Assembly (NCBI RefSeq): GCF_019061205.1
Contig: NZ_JAHQYH010000004.1
Coordinates: forward strand, 1-64,000
Direction: 5' to 3'
DNA from: Apilactobacillus waqarii
GTDB taxonomy: Bacteria; Bacillota; Bacilli; Lactobacillales; Lactobacillaceae
Length of the DNA stretch: 64,000 nt
A program made the translations under genes and the position numbers. The first letter of the stretch is position 1. Each line of letters starts with the position of its first letter. Under the pieces are notes generated by a model. It worked only from the letters and a program-made list of their open reading frames with translations, was not told where the DNA came from and made no database searches. Shown here in pieces: positions 42,976 through 52,566 of the stretch.

Positions 42976-43075
42976 TTCGTTGCCTCCTACCTAAAATACA
43001 TAGGTTTCATCTTTAACTTTATCTTTACTGTTTAGTTTATCATAATACTTTCTAACATGCCAATTAATCAAAATT

Positions 43076-44602
43076 TTAATTATCTAATGTTAGTTTTTCC
43101 ACATGTGTATATACATAACCACGGTTGTCGTAGTTTGTGGATATTTCAATGTTATCCCCAGCTCTTAGAACTGTATCTCCATCTGGGATAATGTATTGTT
43201 CATTTCTTTTGATGGAACTAATCAAACAACCATCTGGCCAATTGATTGATTTAACGGCTTTACCATCCATATCTGATCCCAATTGAACTGAGAAATATAG
43301 GTTGCTTAGTTGTCCACTTGTTGACAACTTTTGTGGGCTCAACATCTTTTGCAACATTTCATTGTAAATTGGGCTACCACCTAATAAGTCGGTAACTTCG
43401 TATGCAACCAATGTGACGAATGCCAGTGACATTAGATTTTGCAATGATCCAACCATTTCAGTGATTAAGAGGATGGCTGTGAATGGTGCCTTTCCGACAC
43501 AGGCGAAGAACCCACTCATCGAGATGATGATGAAGTTAACAAAATAACTTTGTGGTAATACGCCCAATTGAATCAATACCTCTGAATAAATCGCCCCAAT
43601 CAAAGCCCCTAATGAAAGCATTGGTAGGAAAATACCACCAGGTAATCCAGTTGAATAGGATAGTATTGACATTACGAAACGAATCAACAAGAACCATAGC
43701 AATACCGTAATGGTTGGTGCAGCCTTGGCAATCGTTAATACCATTGTGCTACCTCCACCTACGATTGTGGGTAGATACATTTCAAATGGAATGACTAGGA
43801 TAAATGGAATCAATACCCAGACAATGTTTGGTACCCAGTCTATTTTTTCATACCAATTGTTGACATGAAGTGTGGCATACTCATAAATTAATCCACCGAT
43901 TCCAATCACGATTCCTAATCCGATTAAGTATGGATAAATATGTAGTGGAATCACATGTGAATAATTCATGTGTAATACCGGCACTTTACCAAAGACCGCA
44001 GTTGAAACGAAGTTCGCACTGATTGCAGCTGAAAGTGAAGTTAACCAGACTGATGTTGAAAAGTTGTGATAAATTTCTTCTAGCACAAACAAGGTACTGG
44101 CGATTGGAGCGTTAAATGCTGCTGATAAACCAGCGGCCGCCCCACCAGAGATAATCGTTTTACGTGCTTGTTTTGTTTGTTTAAGGGTATCTGCTAGTCC
44201 CTGAGCGGTAGCAGCACCCAATTGAATTGAGGGACCTTCACGGCCTAAAAATAGCCCACTGGAAATGGCAAGCACCCCACCAATGAACTTCTTGCTTAAG
44301 ACAGAGAACCATGAATAATCTAATTCACCGTTTAACTGCCCTTCAACCTGTGGAATCCCTGATCCCTTAATGTTTTTATCTCGTTTTACTAAGTAATATA
44401 CGAAAAATGCGATTAGTAAATTCAAGATGATTAAAATAATTAGTACAAATAAATTAGTTCGCGCTACCTTCGCTAGTTTTAAGAATTGGTCCGATAGTCC
44501 TTCAATCGATACTCTAAATAGACTAACCACCATTCCGACTGCCAGTCCAATTAATAAACCGTACAGCACTGATTTAAATCGTCTTAAATTATCACTTTGC
44601 AA
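43076..44602 (-). CDS. ClC-family chloride channel/antiporter with C-terminal RCK-like domain
   Basis: 508 residues, TTG start with AGAAGG upstream. Membrane core: GSGIPQVEG (near 82), GREGPSIQLGA with the gating Glu (near 120), and GGIFLPMLSLGAL (near 320), the three anion-site loops. The C-terminal 75 residues (about 430-508) look like a TrkA_C/RCK_C domain: GKAVKSINWPDGCLISSIKR, then PDGDTVLRAGDNIEIST. RCK_C domains in K+ transporters can bind c-di-AMP, so ligand gating is possible here (inference). Monocistronic. Confidence 0.9.
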   Translation of the reverse strand: MQSDNLRRFKSVLYGLLIGLAVGMVVSLFRVSIEGLSDQFLKLAKVARTNLFVLIILIILNLLIAFFVYYLVKRDKNIKGSGIPQVEGQLNGELDYSWFSVLSKKFIGGVLAISSGLFLGREGPSIQLGAATAQGLADTLKQTKQARKTIISGGAAAGLSAAFNAPIASTLFVLEEIYHNFSTSVWLTSLSAAISANFVSTAVFGKVPVLHMNYSHVIPLHIYPYLIGLGIVIGIGGLIYEYATLHVNNWYEKIDWVPNIVWVLIPFILVIPFEMYLPTIVGGGSTMVLTIAKAAPTITVLLWFLLIRFVMSILSYSTGLPGGIFLPMLSLGALIGAIYSEVLIQLGVLPQSYFVNFIIISMSGFFACVGKAPFTAILLITEMVGSLQNLMSLAFVTLVAYEVTDLLGGSPIYNEMLQKMLSPQKLSTSGQLSNLYFSVQLGSDMDGKAVKSINWPDGCLISSIKRNEQYIIPDGDTVLRAGDNIEISTNYDNRGYVYTHVEKLTLDN

Positions 44603-44655
44603 TATGTTCGCCTTCTTTTAGTTGGTATAACAATCATACCATATAATTTTATGTA

Positions 44656-44690
44656 CAAAAAAAGCATTGAAATAATTCAATGCTTTTTTA
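44656..44690 (-). terminator. terminator of eno
   Basis: Stem AAAAGCATTGAA/TTCAATGCTTTT with a 4-nt loop and T-run. Confidence 0.9.
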
Positions 44691-44704
44691 GTAACAGTTA
44701 GTTA

Positions 44705-46036
<1,332 letters not shown>

Positions 46037-46122
46037 TTAATGAAAGTTGTTACCTCGGAATCAAGGCTACTTTCATTTTATTATTTTACAGACCAAGTTT
46101 CAATAAAAAACTGTTCAATCTG

Positions 46123-46884
46123 TTAATTATTTTGGTAATTGACAATTTTGATGAATTCTTTGGCCTTTAAACTGCTCTTTCCAGGTAAGACCCCATCAAC
46201 ATCGTCTTGACTCATAATTTCTGAAACATTTCTGGCGTTAACGCTTCCCCCGTAAACGATTCTGATTTGGTTGGCAATATCATCACCATACAAATCTTTC
46301 AATGTTTCACGAATTAGAAAACATGCTTCTTGAACTTCAGCACCACTGGCTGATTTCCCAGTTCCAATTGCCCAACTTGGTTCATAACCAATAACAATCT
46401 TTTTAGCATCGTCTTCTGAAATTCCCTTTAATGCTTCAATGACTGGATTTACCACCCAGTTCATTTCATCATAGGTCTTTCGCTTGGCCATTGTTTCATC
46501 ACAACAAATAATTGGCACCATATTGTTAGCTAAAACGGCCTTAACCTTTTTGTTAATCATCTTATTGGTTTCGCCAAAGTATTTGCGACGTTCTGAATGA
46601 CCTAACATAACGTAATTAACACCCATATCAGCAAGTGCCATCGGGCTTACTTCGCCGGTGTATGCACCTGAATCTTTGTAGAAACAGTTTTGGGCGGCAG
46701 TTTTTAGATTTGTTTCTTCTTTACAAAATCTAGTTAATACATCCATGTAAATTGATGATGCAGCGATTGCGCATTCAACTTCTTTAGGATCTGGTAGGTT
46801 CCCTTTGACTGCATCTAAGAATTCTTCAACTTCATGTAATGTTAAATTCATTTTCCAATTTCCAACGATAAAAGGAGTTCTCAT
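46123..46884 (-). CDS. tpiA: triosephosphate isomerase
   Basis: 253 residues. FIVGNWKMN with the catalytic Lys (13), MLGHSERRKYFGE with catalytic His (about 95), and IGYEPSWAIGTG with catalytic Glu (about 167). GGSVNARN is the phosphate loop. It interconverts glyceraldehyde-3-phosphate and DHAP. AGGAGG ribosome site. pgk ends upstream with its own terminator, so tpiA starts a new transcript. Confidence 0.98.
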   Translation of the reverse strand: MRTPFIVGNWKMNLTLHEVEEFLDAVKGNLPDPKEVECAIAASSIYMDVLTRFCKEETNLKTAAQNCFYKDSGAYTGEVSPMALADMGVNYVMLGHSERRKYFGETNKMINKKVKAVLANNMVPIICCDETMAKRKTYDEMNWVVNPVIEALKGISEDDAKKIVIGYEPSWAIGTGKSASGAEVQEACFLIRETLKDLYGDDIANQIRIVYGGSVNARNVSEIMSQDDVDGVLPGKSSLKAKEFIKIVNYQNN

Positions 46885-47007
46885 TTTTTACCTCCTATTC
46901 TTTTAAACAGATTATTACAAATCGCTATATACCAATGATATCACTAAACAATTGATATTAACAAATTGCGCCTCTTTTTTAATAAAAATTTCACTCCTTT
47001 TATTATA

Positions 47008-47041
47008 CAAAAAAAAGACCCGATGTTATACATCGAATCTT
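47008..47041 (-). terminator. terminator of pgk
   Basis: On minus, AGATTCGATG and CATCGGGTCT pair with two G-U, then eight T. Confidence 0.85.
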
Positions 47042-47056
47042 AAAAAGATATTATTC

Positions 47057-48271
47057 TTATTTATCAGTAATAGCGGCGATACCTGGAAGAGTCTTACCTT
47101 CCATGTATTCTAGTGAAGCACCACCACCGGTTGAAACGTGTGATAGCTTGTCAGCTACACCTAGTTCGTTACATGCGGCAGTTGAGTCACCACCACCAAC
47201 AACAGTAGTAGCGTCAGTTAAGTCACCTAAGAACTTACCAATAGCTAGAGTACCCTTAGCAAAGTTACTCATTTCGAATACACCCATAGGTCCGTTCCAA
47301 ACTACAGTCTTAGCGTCTCTTAGAACGTTTTCGAATAGTTCGATACTCTTAGGACCAATGTCTAGAGCCATTTGGCCATCAGGAATGTTTTCACCAACTA
47401 CTTGAGTAGGTGCATCATTGTTGAATTCTGGAGCAACAACTGAGTCAACAGGTAGAACGATCTTGTCGCCACCCTTTGCTAGGATTTCCTTAGCAGTGTC
47501 AATCTTGTCCTTTTCAACTAATGAGTTACCGATAGTGAAACCTTTAGCTGCGTAGAATGTGTAAGTCATACCACCACCAATGATGATGTGGTCAGCCTTG
47601 TCTAATAGGTTATCGATAACACCAATCTTATCTGAAACCTTTGCACCACCTAAGATGGCAACAAATGGACGTTTAGGATTGTTTACGGCACCACCGATAA
47701 ACTTAATTTCTTTTTCCATTAGGAAACCAGCGGCAACTGGCTTGTTTTCTGCTTCCATTGCACGTGCAATACCAACGTTTGAAGCATGTTCACGGTGAGC
47801 AGTACCGAATGCATCGTTTACGAAGCAATCACCTAGTGAAGCCCAGTATTGACCTAACTTAGGATCGTTACCAGATTCACGTTTTACGTTTTCACCATTT
47901 ACAACATCTTCAAAACGAGTGTTTTCGACAACAACGATGTCACCATCATTCATGTTGTTGATAGCTTCTTCAAGCTTTGGACCTTCAGTTTCGGGAACGA
48001 AAGTAACAGGTTTGTCAATTAGTTCAGAAAGCTTTGCAGCAACTGGACGTAATGATAGTTCCTTCTTGTCATCTTCAGTCTTGATACGACCAAGGTGAGA
48101 GAATAGAACTGCCTTTCCACCATGTTCGATTACGTATTTGATTGTTGGAATAGCACCAACGATACGACTTGTGTCACCAACAACACCGTCTTTAATAGGA
48201 ACGTTGAAGTCGACACGCATTAAAACTTTTTTGCCTTTTAAATCTAAATCAGAAACAACTGTCTTAGCCAA
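47057..48271 (-). CDS. pgk: phosphoglycerate kinase
   Basis: 404 residues. [14 protein letters not shown] at the N-terminus, LENTRFEDV-like substrate loop, [22 protein letters not shown] and GGGDSTAA (nucleotide loop near 370) are standard. It transfers phosphate from 1,3-bisphosphoglycerate to ADP. Its transcript is separated from gap by a very strong hairpin at 48382-48405, so gap-pgk read-through must be limited. Confidence 0.98.
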   Translation of the reverse strand: MAKTVVSDLDLKGKKVLMRVDFNVPIKDGVVGDTSRIVGAIPTIKYVIEHGGKAVLFSHLGRIKTEDDKKELSLRPVAAKLSELIDKPVTFVPETEGPKLEEAINNMNDGDIVVVENTRFEDVVNGENVKRESGNDPKLGQYWASLGDCFVNDAFGTAHREHASNVGIARAMEAENKPVAAGFLMEKEIKFIGGAVNNPKRPFVAILGGAKVSDKIGVIDNLLDKADHIIIGGGMTYTFYAAKGFTIGNSLVEKDKIDTAKEILAKGGDKIVLPVDSVVAPEFNNDAPTQVVGENIPDGQMALDIGPKSIELFENVLRDAKTVVWNGPMGVFEMSNFAKGTLAIGKFLGDLTDATTVVGGGDSTAACNELGVADKLSHVSTGGGASLEYMEGKTLPGIAAITDK

Positions 48272-48374
48272 TCTAGATTACCTCCCAAAAATTATTTAAA
48301 ATTGATGTAACAATTTCAATATACTTCATTTATTTCTTTATTTCAAAGAATTTCTAAGCCGAAAGTAATTGTTA

Positions 48375-48406
48375 TAAAAAATGGAGGAGGCAATTGCCTC
48401 CTCCAC
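48375..48406 (-). terminator. very strong terminator between gap and pgk
   Basis: GGAGGAGGCAA/TTGCCTCCTCC is an exact 22-base palindrome (48383-48404), extended by T/A pairs, with TTTTTTAT after it on minus. It probably terminates gap mRNA. Confidence 0.85.
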
Positions 48407-48434
48407 CTTATGCCTTGCTAAATTATAATTTAGA

Positions 48435-49448
48435 TTATAGTTGAGCGAAGTGTAGTAAAGTACGAACCATGTTGCAAGTGAAGCCCCATTCGTTATCGTA
48501 CCATGACCATACCTTAACAAGTTGGTCATCACCAAAAGTAGTAACATCAGTTTGAGTAGCATCAAATACTGATCCGTGAGTATCACCAATGATATCACTT
48601 GAAACGATTGGTTCGTCATTGTAACCAAATGCTTCGTTACCTTCAGTGTATTCTTTCATCTTAGCGTTAACTTCGTCAGCAGTAACGTTCTTCTTGTCAA
48701 CGATAGCAGTTAATTCAGTTAATGAACCGTCAACGATACCAACACGTTGAGCCACACCGTTTAACTTACCATCAAGTTCTGGAACAACAAGACCTAAGGC
48801 CTTAGCAGCACCAGTTGAGTGAGGAATAGTGTTAGTTGAAGCAGTACGGTTGTTTCTGAACTTCTTACCACGAGGGCCATCTAGGATAGCTTGAGTTGAA
48901 GTGAATGCGTGGATAGTAGTCATAGTACCAACTTTGATACCAAAGTCTTTGTTTAAGAAGTATGCTGTAGGAGCGATACTACTTGTAGTACATGAACCAG
49001 CTGAAACGATCTTGTCGTCAGCAGTTAGAGTATCCAAGTTAACACCAGGAACAACAGTCTTGATTTGACCTGCAGGTGCAGAGATTAGAACACGCTTTGC
49101 ACCAGCGTCTAAGTGAGCTTGTGATTTTTCTTCTGAAGTGTAGAAACCAGTACATTCTAGTACAAAGTCAACACCATCATTTTTAACCCATGGTAGGTCA
49201 GCGGCATTGCGTTCAGCGTAAACTGGAACTTCCTTACCGTCAACAACGATTCCGTTATCGGTTGAAGTAACTTCACCTGGGAATTTACCATGTGTTGAAT
49301 CATATTTTAATAAGTATGCAAGCATTGAAGGAGTTGTTAAATCATTAATAGCAGCAACTTCAATATCGTCTGAGTTTAGTTCGTGGATACGTTTGAAAGC
49401 CAAACGACCAATACGACCAAAACCGTTAATACCAATTTTTACAGTCAT
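48435..49448 (-). CDS. gapA: glyceraldehyde-3-phosphate dehydrogenase
   Basis: 337 residues. [15 protein letters not shown] binds NAD; the catalytic Cys is in [12 protein letters not shown] (about 150-161), where the usual second Cys (CTTNC) is Ser, a variation also known in lactobacilli; the catalytic His is in [26 protein letters not shown] ends the chain. It oxidises glyceraldehyde-3-phosphate. The CggR repressor gene that often precedes gap in lactobacilli is absent; the upstream neighbours are tRNA-Arg and clpP on the other strand. Confidence 0.98.
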   Translation of the reverse strand: MTVKIGINGFGRIGRLAFKRIHELNSDDIEVAAINDLTTPSMLAYLLKYDSTHGKFPGEVTSTDNGIVVDGKEVPVYAERNAADLPWVKNDGVDFVLECTGFYTSEEKSQAHLDAGAKRVLISAPAGQIKTVVPGVNLDTLTADDKIVSAGSCTTSSIAPTAYFLNKDFGIKVGTMTTIHAFTSTQAILDGPRGKKFRNNRTASTNTIPHSTGAAKALGLVVPELDGKLNGVAQRVGIVDGSLTELTAIVDKKNVTADEVNAKMKEYTEGNEAFGYNDEPIVSSDIIGDTHGSVFDATQTDVTTFGDDQLVKVWSWYDNEWGFTCNMVRTLLHFAQL

Positions 49449-49607
49449 AACTGTTTTCCTCCTAGAGAAATAAATTTGAGTACTACGTACGGATTAAATA
49501 CTACTACTTTTTTACCGATCAGTCTATAATACATGCTCAGTAATTTTAAAAAAATAACCAGTACTAATTTGTAACAGTTATTTTCTGTATAAAATCCTTA
49601 CGCTCTA

Positions 49608-49636
49608 AGTATATCAGTGCTAATTTTAGTTTGCAA
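49608..49636 (-). promoter_or_regulatory. promoter of gapA
   Basis: On minus TTGCAA (49636-49631), 17-base spacer, TATACT (49613-49608), about 160 bases upstream of the start codon, leaving a long 5'UTR. Confidence 0.65.
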
Positions 49637-49658
49637 ATCAATTACCTCAGTGTGTTTC

Positions 49659-49687
49659 TTGAATTTAACCCCCTTTTCATTTATAGT
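49659..49687 (+). promoter_or_regulatory. promoter of tRNA-Arg
   Basis: TTGAAT (49659-49664), 17-base spacer, TATAGT (49682-49687), start expected about 8 bases before the tRNA. Confidence 0.65.
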
Positions 49688-49702
49688 TTAATCTGTTGAA
49701 AT

Positions 49703-49774
49703 GCATCTGTAGTGTAATGGATAGCACTAAAGATTCCGGTTCTTTCGATGGGGGTTCGATTCCCTCCAGATGCA
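49703..49774 (+). tRNA. tRNA-Arg (anticodon CCG)
   Basis: 72 nt, acceptor GCATCTG/CAGATGC, anticodon stem AAAGA/TCTTT with loop TTCCGGT giving anticodon CCG (codon CGG), TPsiC loop GGTTCGATTCC, discriminator A, and no encoded CCA. It reads a rare Arg codon in this AT-rich genome. It lies between divergent gap and clpP. Confidence 0.95.
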
Positions 49775-49799
49775 TTGGTGATTAAGTCAAATAAAATCA

Positions 49800-49838
49800 T
49801 TTGACCTTAATTGACCATTGAGATAAAATTAATATAAT
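49800..49838 (+). promoter_or_regulatory. clpP promoter with CtsR operator
   Basis: TTTGACCTTAATTGACC (49800-49816) is the reverse of the CtsR box GGTCAAANANRGTCAAA with one mismatch. Its second half TTGACC doubles as the -35; a 16-base spacer leads to TATAAT (49833-49838). CtsR would repress clpP until heat or protein stress. Confidence 0.8.
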
Positions 49839-49872
49839 TCAAATTGAATTGAAAGCAAGGGAGGATAAAATT

Positions 49873-50466
49873 ATGAATTTAGTCCCAACTGTCATTGAAC
49901 AATCATCAAATGGTGAACGCGCATATGACATTTACTCAAGATTATTAAAAGACAGAATTATTATGTTATCTGGTCCAATTGAAGACAACATGGCAAACAC
50001 CATCATTGCTCAATTATTATTCCTAGATGCACAAGATTCTGAAAAAGACATCTACTTATACATCAACTCACCTGGTGGTGTTGTAACAGCCGGTATGGCC
50101 ATCTACGATACTATGCAATTTATCAAAGCTGATGTTCAAACTATCGTTATGGGTATGGCTGCATCAATGGCCAGTGTCTTGGCTTCTTCAGGTACTAAGG
50201 GTAAGCGTTTTGCTTTACCTCACTCTGAAGTATTGATTCACCAACCTTCTGGTGGTGCTCAAGGTCAACAAACTGAAATTGCTATTGCTGCCGAATCAAT
50301 CTTAAAGACTAGAAAGATGATCAACGAAATCTTAGCTCAAAACTCAGGTCAATCAATTGAAAAGGTTAACCTAGATACTGAACGTGATAAGTACTTAAGC
50401 GCTCAAGAAGCTGTCGACTATGGATTGATTGATAGCATCATGACTAACAGTTCTGAAAGAAAATAA
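49873..50466 (+). CDS. clpP: ATP-dependent Clp protease proteolytic subunit
   Basis: 197 residues from ATG 49873 (GGGAGG upstream). Catalytic triad: Ser in [14 protein letters not shown] (about 97), His in [14 protein letters not shown] (about 122), Asp in [11 protein letters not shown] (about 171). It degrades unfolded and SsrA-tagged proteins with ClpX or ClpC/E ATPases. Controlled by the CtsR box at its promoter. Confidence 0.98.
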   Translation: MNLVPTVIEQSSNGERAYDIYSRLLKDRIIMLSGPIEDNMANTIIAQLLFLDAQDSEKDIYLYINSPGGVVTAGMAIYDTMQFIKADVQTIVMGMAASMASVLASSGTKGKRFALPHSEVLIHQPSGGAQGQQTEIAIAAESILKTRKMINEILAQNSGQSIEKVNLDTERDKYLSAQEAVDYGLIDSIMTNSSERK

Positions 50467-50474
50467 TTAAATAA

Positions 50475-50511
50475 TAAAAAAGACGTTAACTTCGGTTAAC
50501 GTCTTTTTTTT
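50475..50511. terminator. bidirectional terminator after clpP
   Basis: A 14-bp stem AAAAAGACGTTAAC/GTTAACGTCTTTTT capped by a TTCG tetraloop. Confidence 0.95.
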
Positions 50512-50519
50512 GTGCCCTT

Positions 50520-51458
50520 TTATGAAACGGCTTCTTCTCTGATTTTATCGGCGAATTCATTTATCTTTCTCAAACGGTGATTAATACCTGACTTAGAAAT
50601 TGCCCCACTTGGCAATGATTCACTTAATTCCTTCAAACTAACTTCCGGCATCTTCATTCTGGTAATGGCCACTTCGTATAGTTTTTCAGGTAACTTGTCC
50701 AATCCAACGGTGTCATCAATGAATTGAATATTAGAAATTTGCTTGGTTGAAGCATTAGCAACCTTGTTCATATTAGCATTTTCACAGTTTACTAATCTAT
50801 TCACAGAGTTTCTCATATCACGCATGATTCTGACATCTTCGAATTTCAACATCGCATTGGTTGCACCAATTAATTGCAAGAAGTTAGCAATCTTTTCAGC
50901 TTCCTTCAAGTATGTGATGTATCCGCTTCTTCGATCGGTCGTTCTTGAATTTAATTCGTATTTGTTCATCATTTCAGAAATCATGTCATTATGTTCTTCG
51001 TACAATGAGTAGATTTCTAGATGGTATCTTGAAGTTTCTGGATTGTTCACAGAACCCCCAGCTAAAAAGGCCCCTCTTAGATATGATCTCACTTGAGAAT
51101 CATCCTTTAATAATTCGATTGGCACTCTTTCCACGATTTGGTAGTTATCAAAAATCCCTAAATCATCTAGGATTGCTTGGGCTTGGTTAGCAATTCTTAC
51201 GACGTAGACATTGTTCTTGTTTAACTTCATTTTCTTTCTAACAACAAGTTTACTTTCCACCTCGTAGAATTCTAAAATCAACTTATAGATACGACGAGCG
51301 ATGGCTGGATTTTCGGTTTGAATATTTAAAATAATTTTGCGATTAGCTAACGAAATCGAACCGTTCATTCGAATTAGCGCCATTAGTTCTGCCTTGGCGT
51401 TTTCCTTATGAACTTCTAAAGTCGTTAGCTCCTTTTTTACGTCACTTGCGTATGACAT
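50520..51458 (-). CDS. whiA: sporulation-type regulator WhiA
   Basis: 312 residues. Two LAGLIDADG-like domains: [21 protein letters not shown]-type block (around 128) and [18 protein letters not shown], with a C-terminal helix-turn-helix (about 220-300; [27 protein letters not shown]). WhiA in Firmicutes is a DNA-binding protein linked to chromosome segregation and cell division. It follows yvcK by 11 bases. Confidence 0.95.
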   Translation of the reverse strand: MSYASDVKKELTTLEVHKENAKAELMALIRMNGSISLANRKIILNIQTENPAIARRIYKLILEFYEVESKLVVRKKMKLNKNNVYVVRIANQAQAILDDLGIFDNYQIVERVPIELLKDDSQVRSYLRGAFLAGGSVNNPETSRYHLEIYSLYEEHNDMISEMMNKYELNSRTTDRRSGYITYLKEAEKIANFLQLIGATNAMLKFEDVRIMRDMRNSVNRLVNCENANMNKVANASTKQISNIQFIDDTVGLDKLPEKLYEVAITRMKMPEVSLKELSESLPSGAISKSGINHRLRKINEFADKIREEAVS

Positions 51459-51469
51459 TTTTAATCATC

Positions 51470-52456
51470 CTATCTTTTTGAAACCAGTTTGAATAATGTA
51501 TCGGCAACCTTTTTTCCATCATGGAATGCCCCTTGGTGGCTTAACATTAAGAAGTCATCATAGATGCATTCACATCCCATTGCCTGAATTGCTTTTTCAT
51601 CGTGTTTAACCGGATTTTCAATCTCGTTAAACACTTCTCGATTAATTAAATCGGTATCAACTGGTTGTTTGTTTACGATTACGACATCAATGAAGTTTGA
51701 CTTCATGTGACGGTTCAACACTTCAACGTGTTGAGCGTCTGAAAAATGGTCAGTTTCGCCCTTTTGCGTCATGATATTACAAATGTATACCACCTGCGCT
51801 TTAGACGCTAAAACAGCCTCTCCTAGGTTCTTAATCATTAGATTTGGCAAGATGCTGGTGAATAGACTGCCTGGCCCTAACACAATCTGGTCAGCAGCCA
51901 AAATGGCATCAATGACCTTTTGATTAGCATGTGGGATTTCGTCTTGATTATCACTGGATTCTACCCAAACACGGTTAATCTTTTTATCCGCATAGGTAAT
52001 TTCATATTCACCAGTCATGGTTGAACCATCCTCGAATTCAGCGCATAGCTGTAACTTCTCGTTAGTGGCTGGATAAATCTTCCCAGTGATTTCCATCATC
52101 TGACTTAGTGCTTCAACGGCGATGTTTACATCACCCTTCATTTCTGTCATCGCAGCAATGATTAAGTTCCCTAACGAATGTTCAGACAAGAAATGATCGC
52201 CCTTTTTGAAACGATATTGAAATAAGTCCAGTTTGTCCTTTGACAAATTAGATAATGACACTAAGACATTTCGAATATCTCCAGGAGGAACAATATTAAT
52301 TTCATTGCGTAAACGACCTGATGATCCACCGTCATCCGAGATATTAACAATCGCGGTAATGTCGACATTTACGTTCTTTAGGTTATTTAAGATAACTGGT
52401 AAACCAGTTCCGCCACCGATGACAACGACGTTTTTTCTGGCTTGATTGTCTTTCAT
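51470..52456 (-). CDS. yvcK: YvcK-family gluconeogenesis / morphogenesis factor
   Basis: 328 residues from ATG 52456 (AAAGGAGG upstream). VVVIGGGTGLPVILNNLKN (about 10-28) binds UDP-sugar; ISDDGGSSGRLRNE and PPGDIRNVLVSLS, then GPGSLFTSILPNL and GETDHFSDA, are the conserved blocks. It binds UDP-GlcNAc and supports growth and cell shape. In most lactobacilli rapZ (yvcJ) precedes it; here uvrA with its own terminator is upstream, so rapZ is missing from this place. Confidence 0.95.
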   Translation of the reverse strand: MKDNQARKNVVVIGGGTGLPVILNNLKNVNVDITAIVNISDDGGSSGRLRNEINIVPPGDIRNVLVSLSNLSKDKLDLFQYRFKKGDHFLSEHSLGNLIIAAMTEMKGDVNIAVEALSQMMEITGKIYPATNEKLQLCAEFEDGSTMTGEYEITYADKKINRVWVESSDNQDEIPHANQKVIDAILAADQIVLGPGSLFTSILPNLMIKNLGEAVLASKAQVVYICNIMTQKGETDHFSDAQHVEVLNRHMKSNFIDVVIVNKQPVDTDLINREVFNEIENPVKHDEKAIQAMGCECIYDDFLMLSHQGAFHDGKKVADTLFKLVSKR

Positions 52457-52534
52457 CAAATCGTTTCCTCCTTTCAATTTTTTCAACTAAGAAAGTATAA
52501 CACACATACCCGGGCGTGTCATTTCAAAGGCAAA

Positions 52535-52566
52535 TAAAAAAGCGTGTCACCACGCTTTTTTTATTT
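52535..52566 (-). terminator. terminator of uvrBA
   Basis: Stem AAAAAGCGTG/CACGCTTTTT with a 4-nt loop at the uvrA stop. Confidence 0.9.

Noticed and set aside
48338-48628. Minus-strand 96-residue ORF overlapping the end of gapA
   Set aside because: It runs through the strong gap terminator in another frame of gapA, without a ribosome site.
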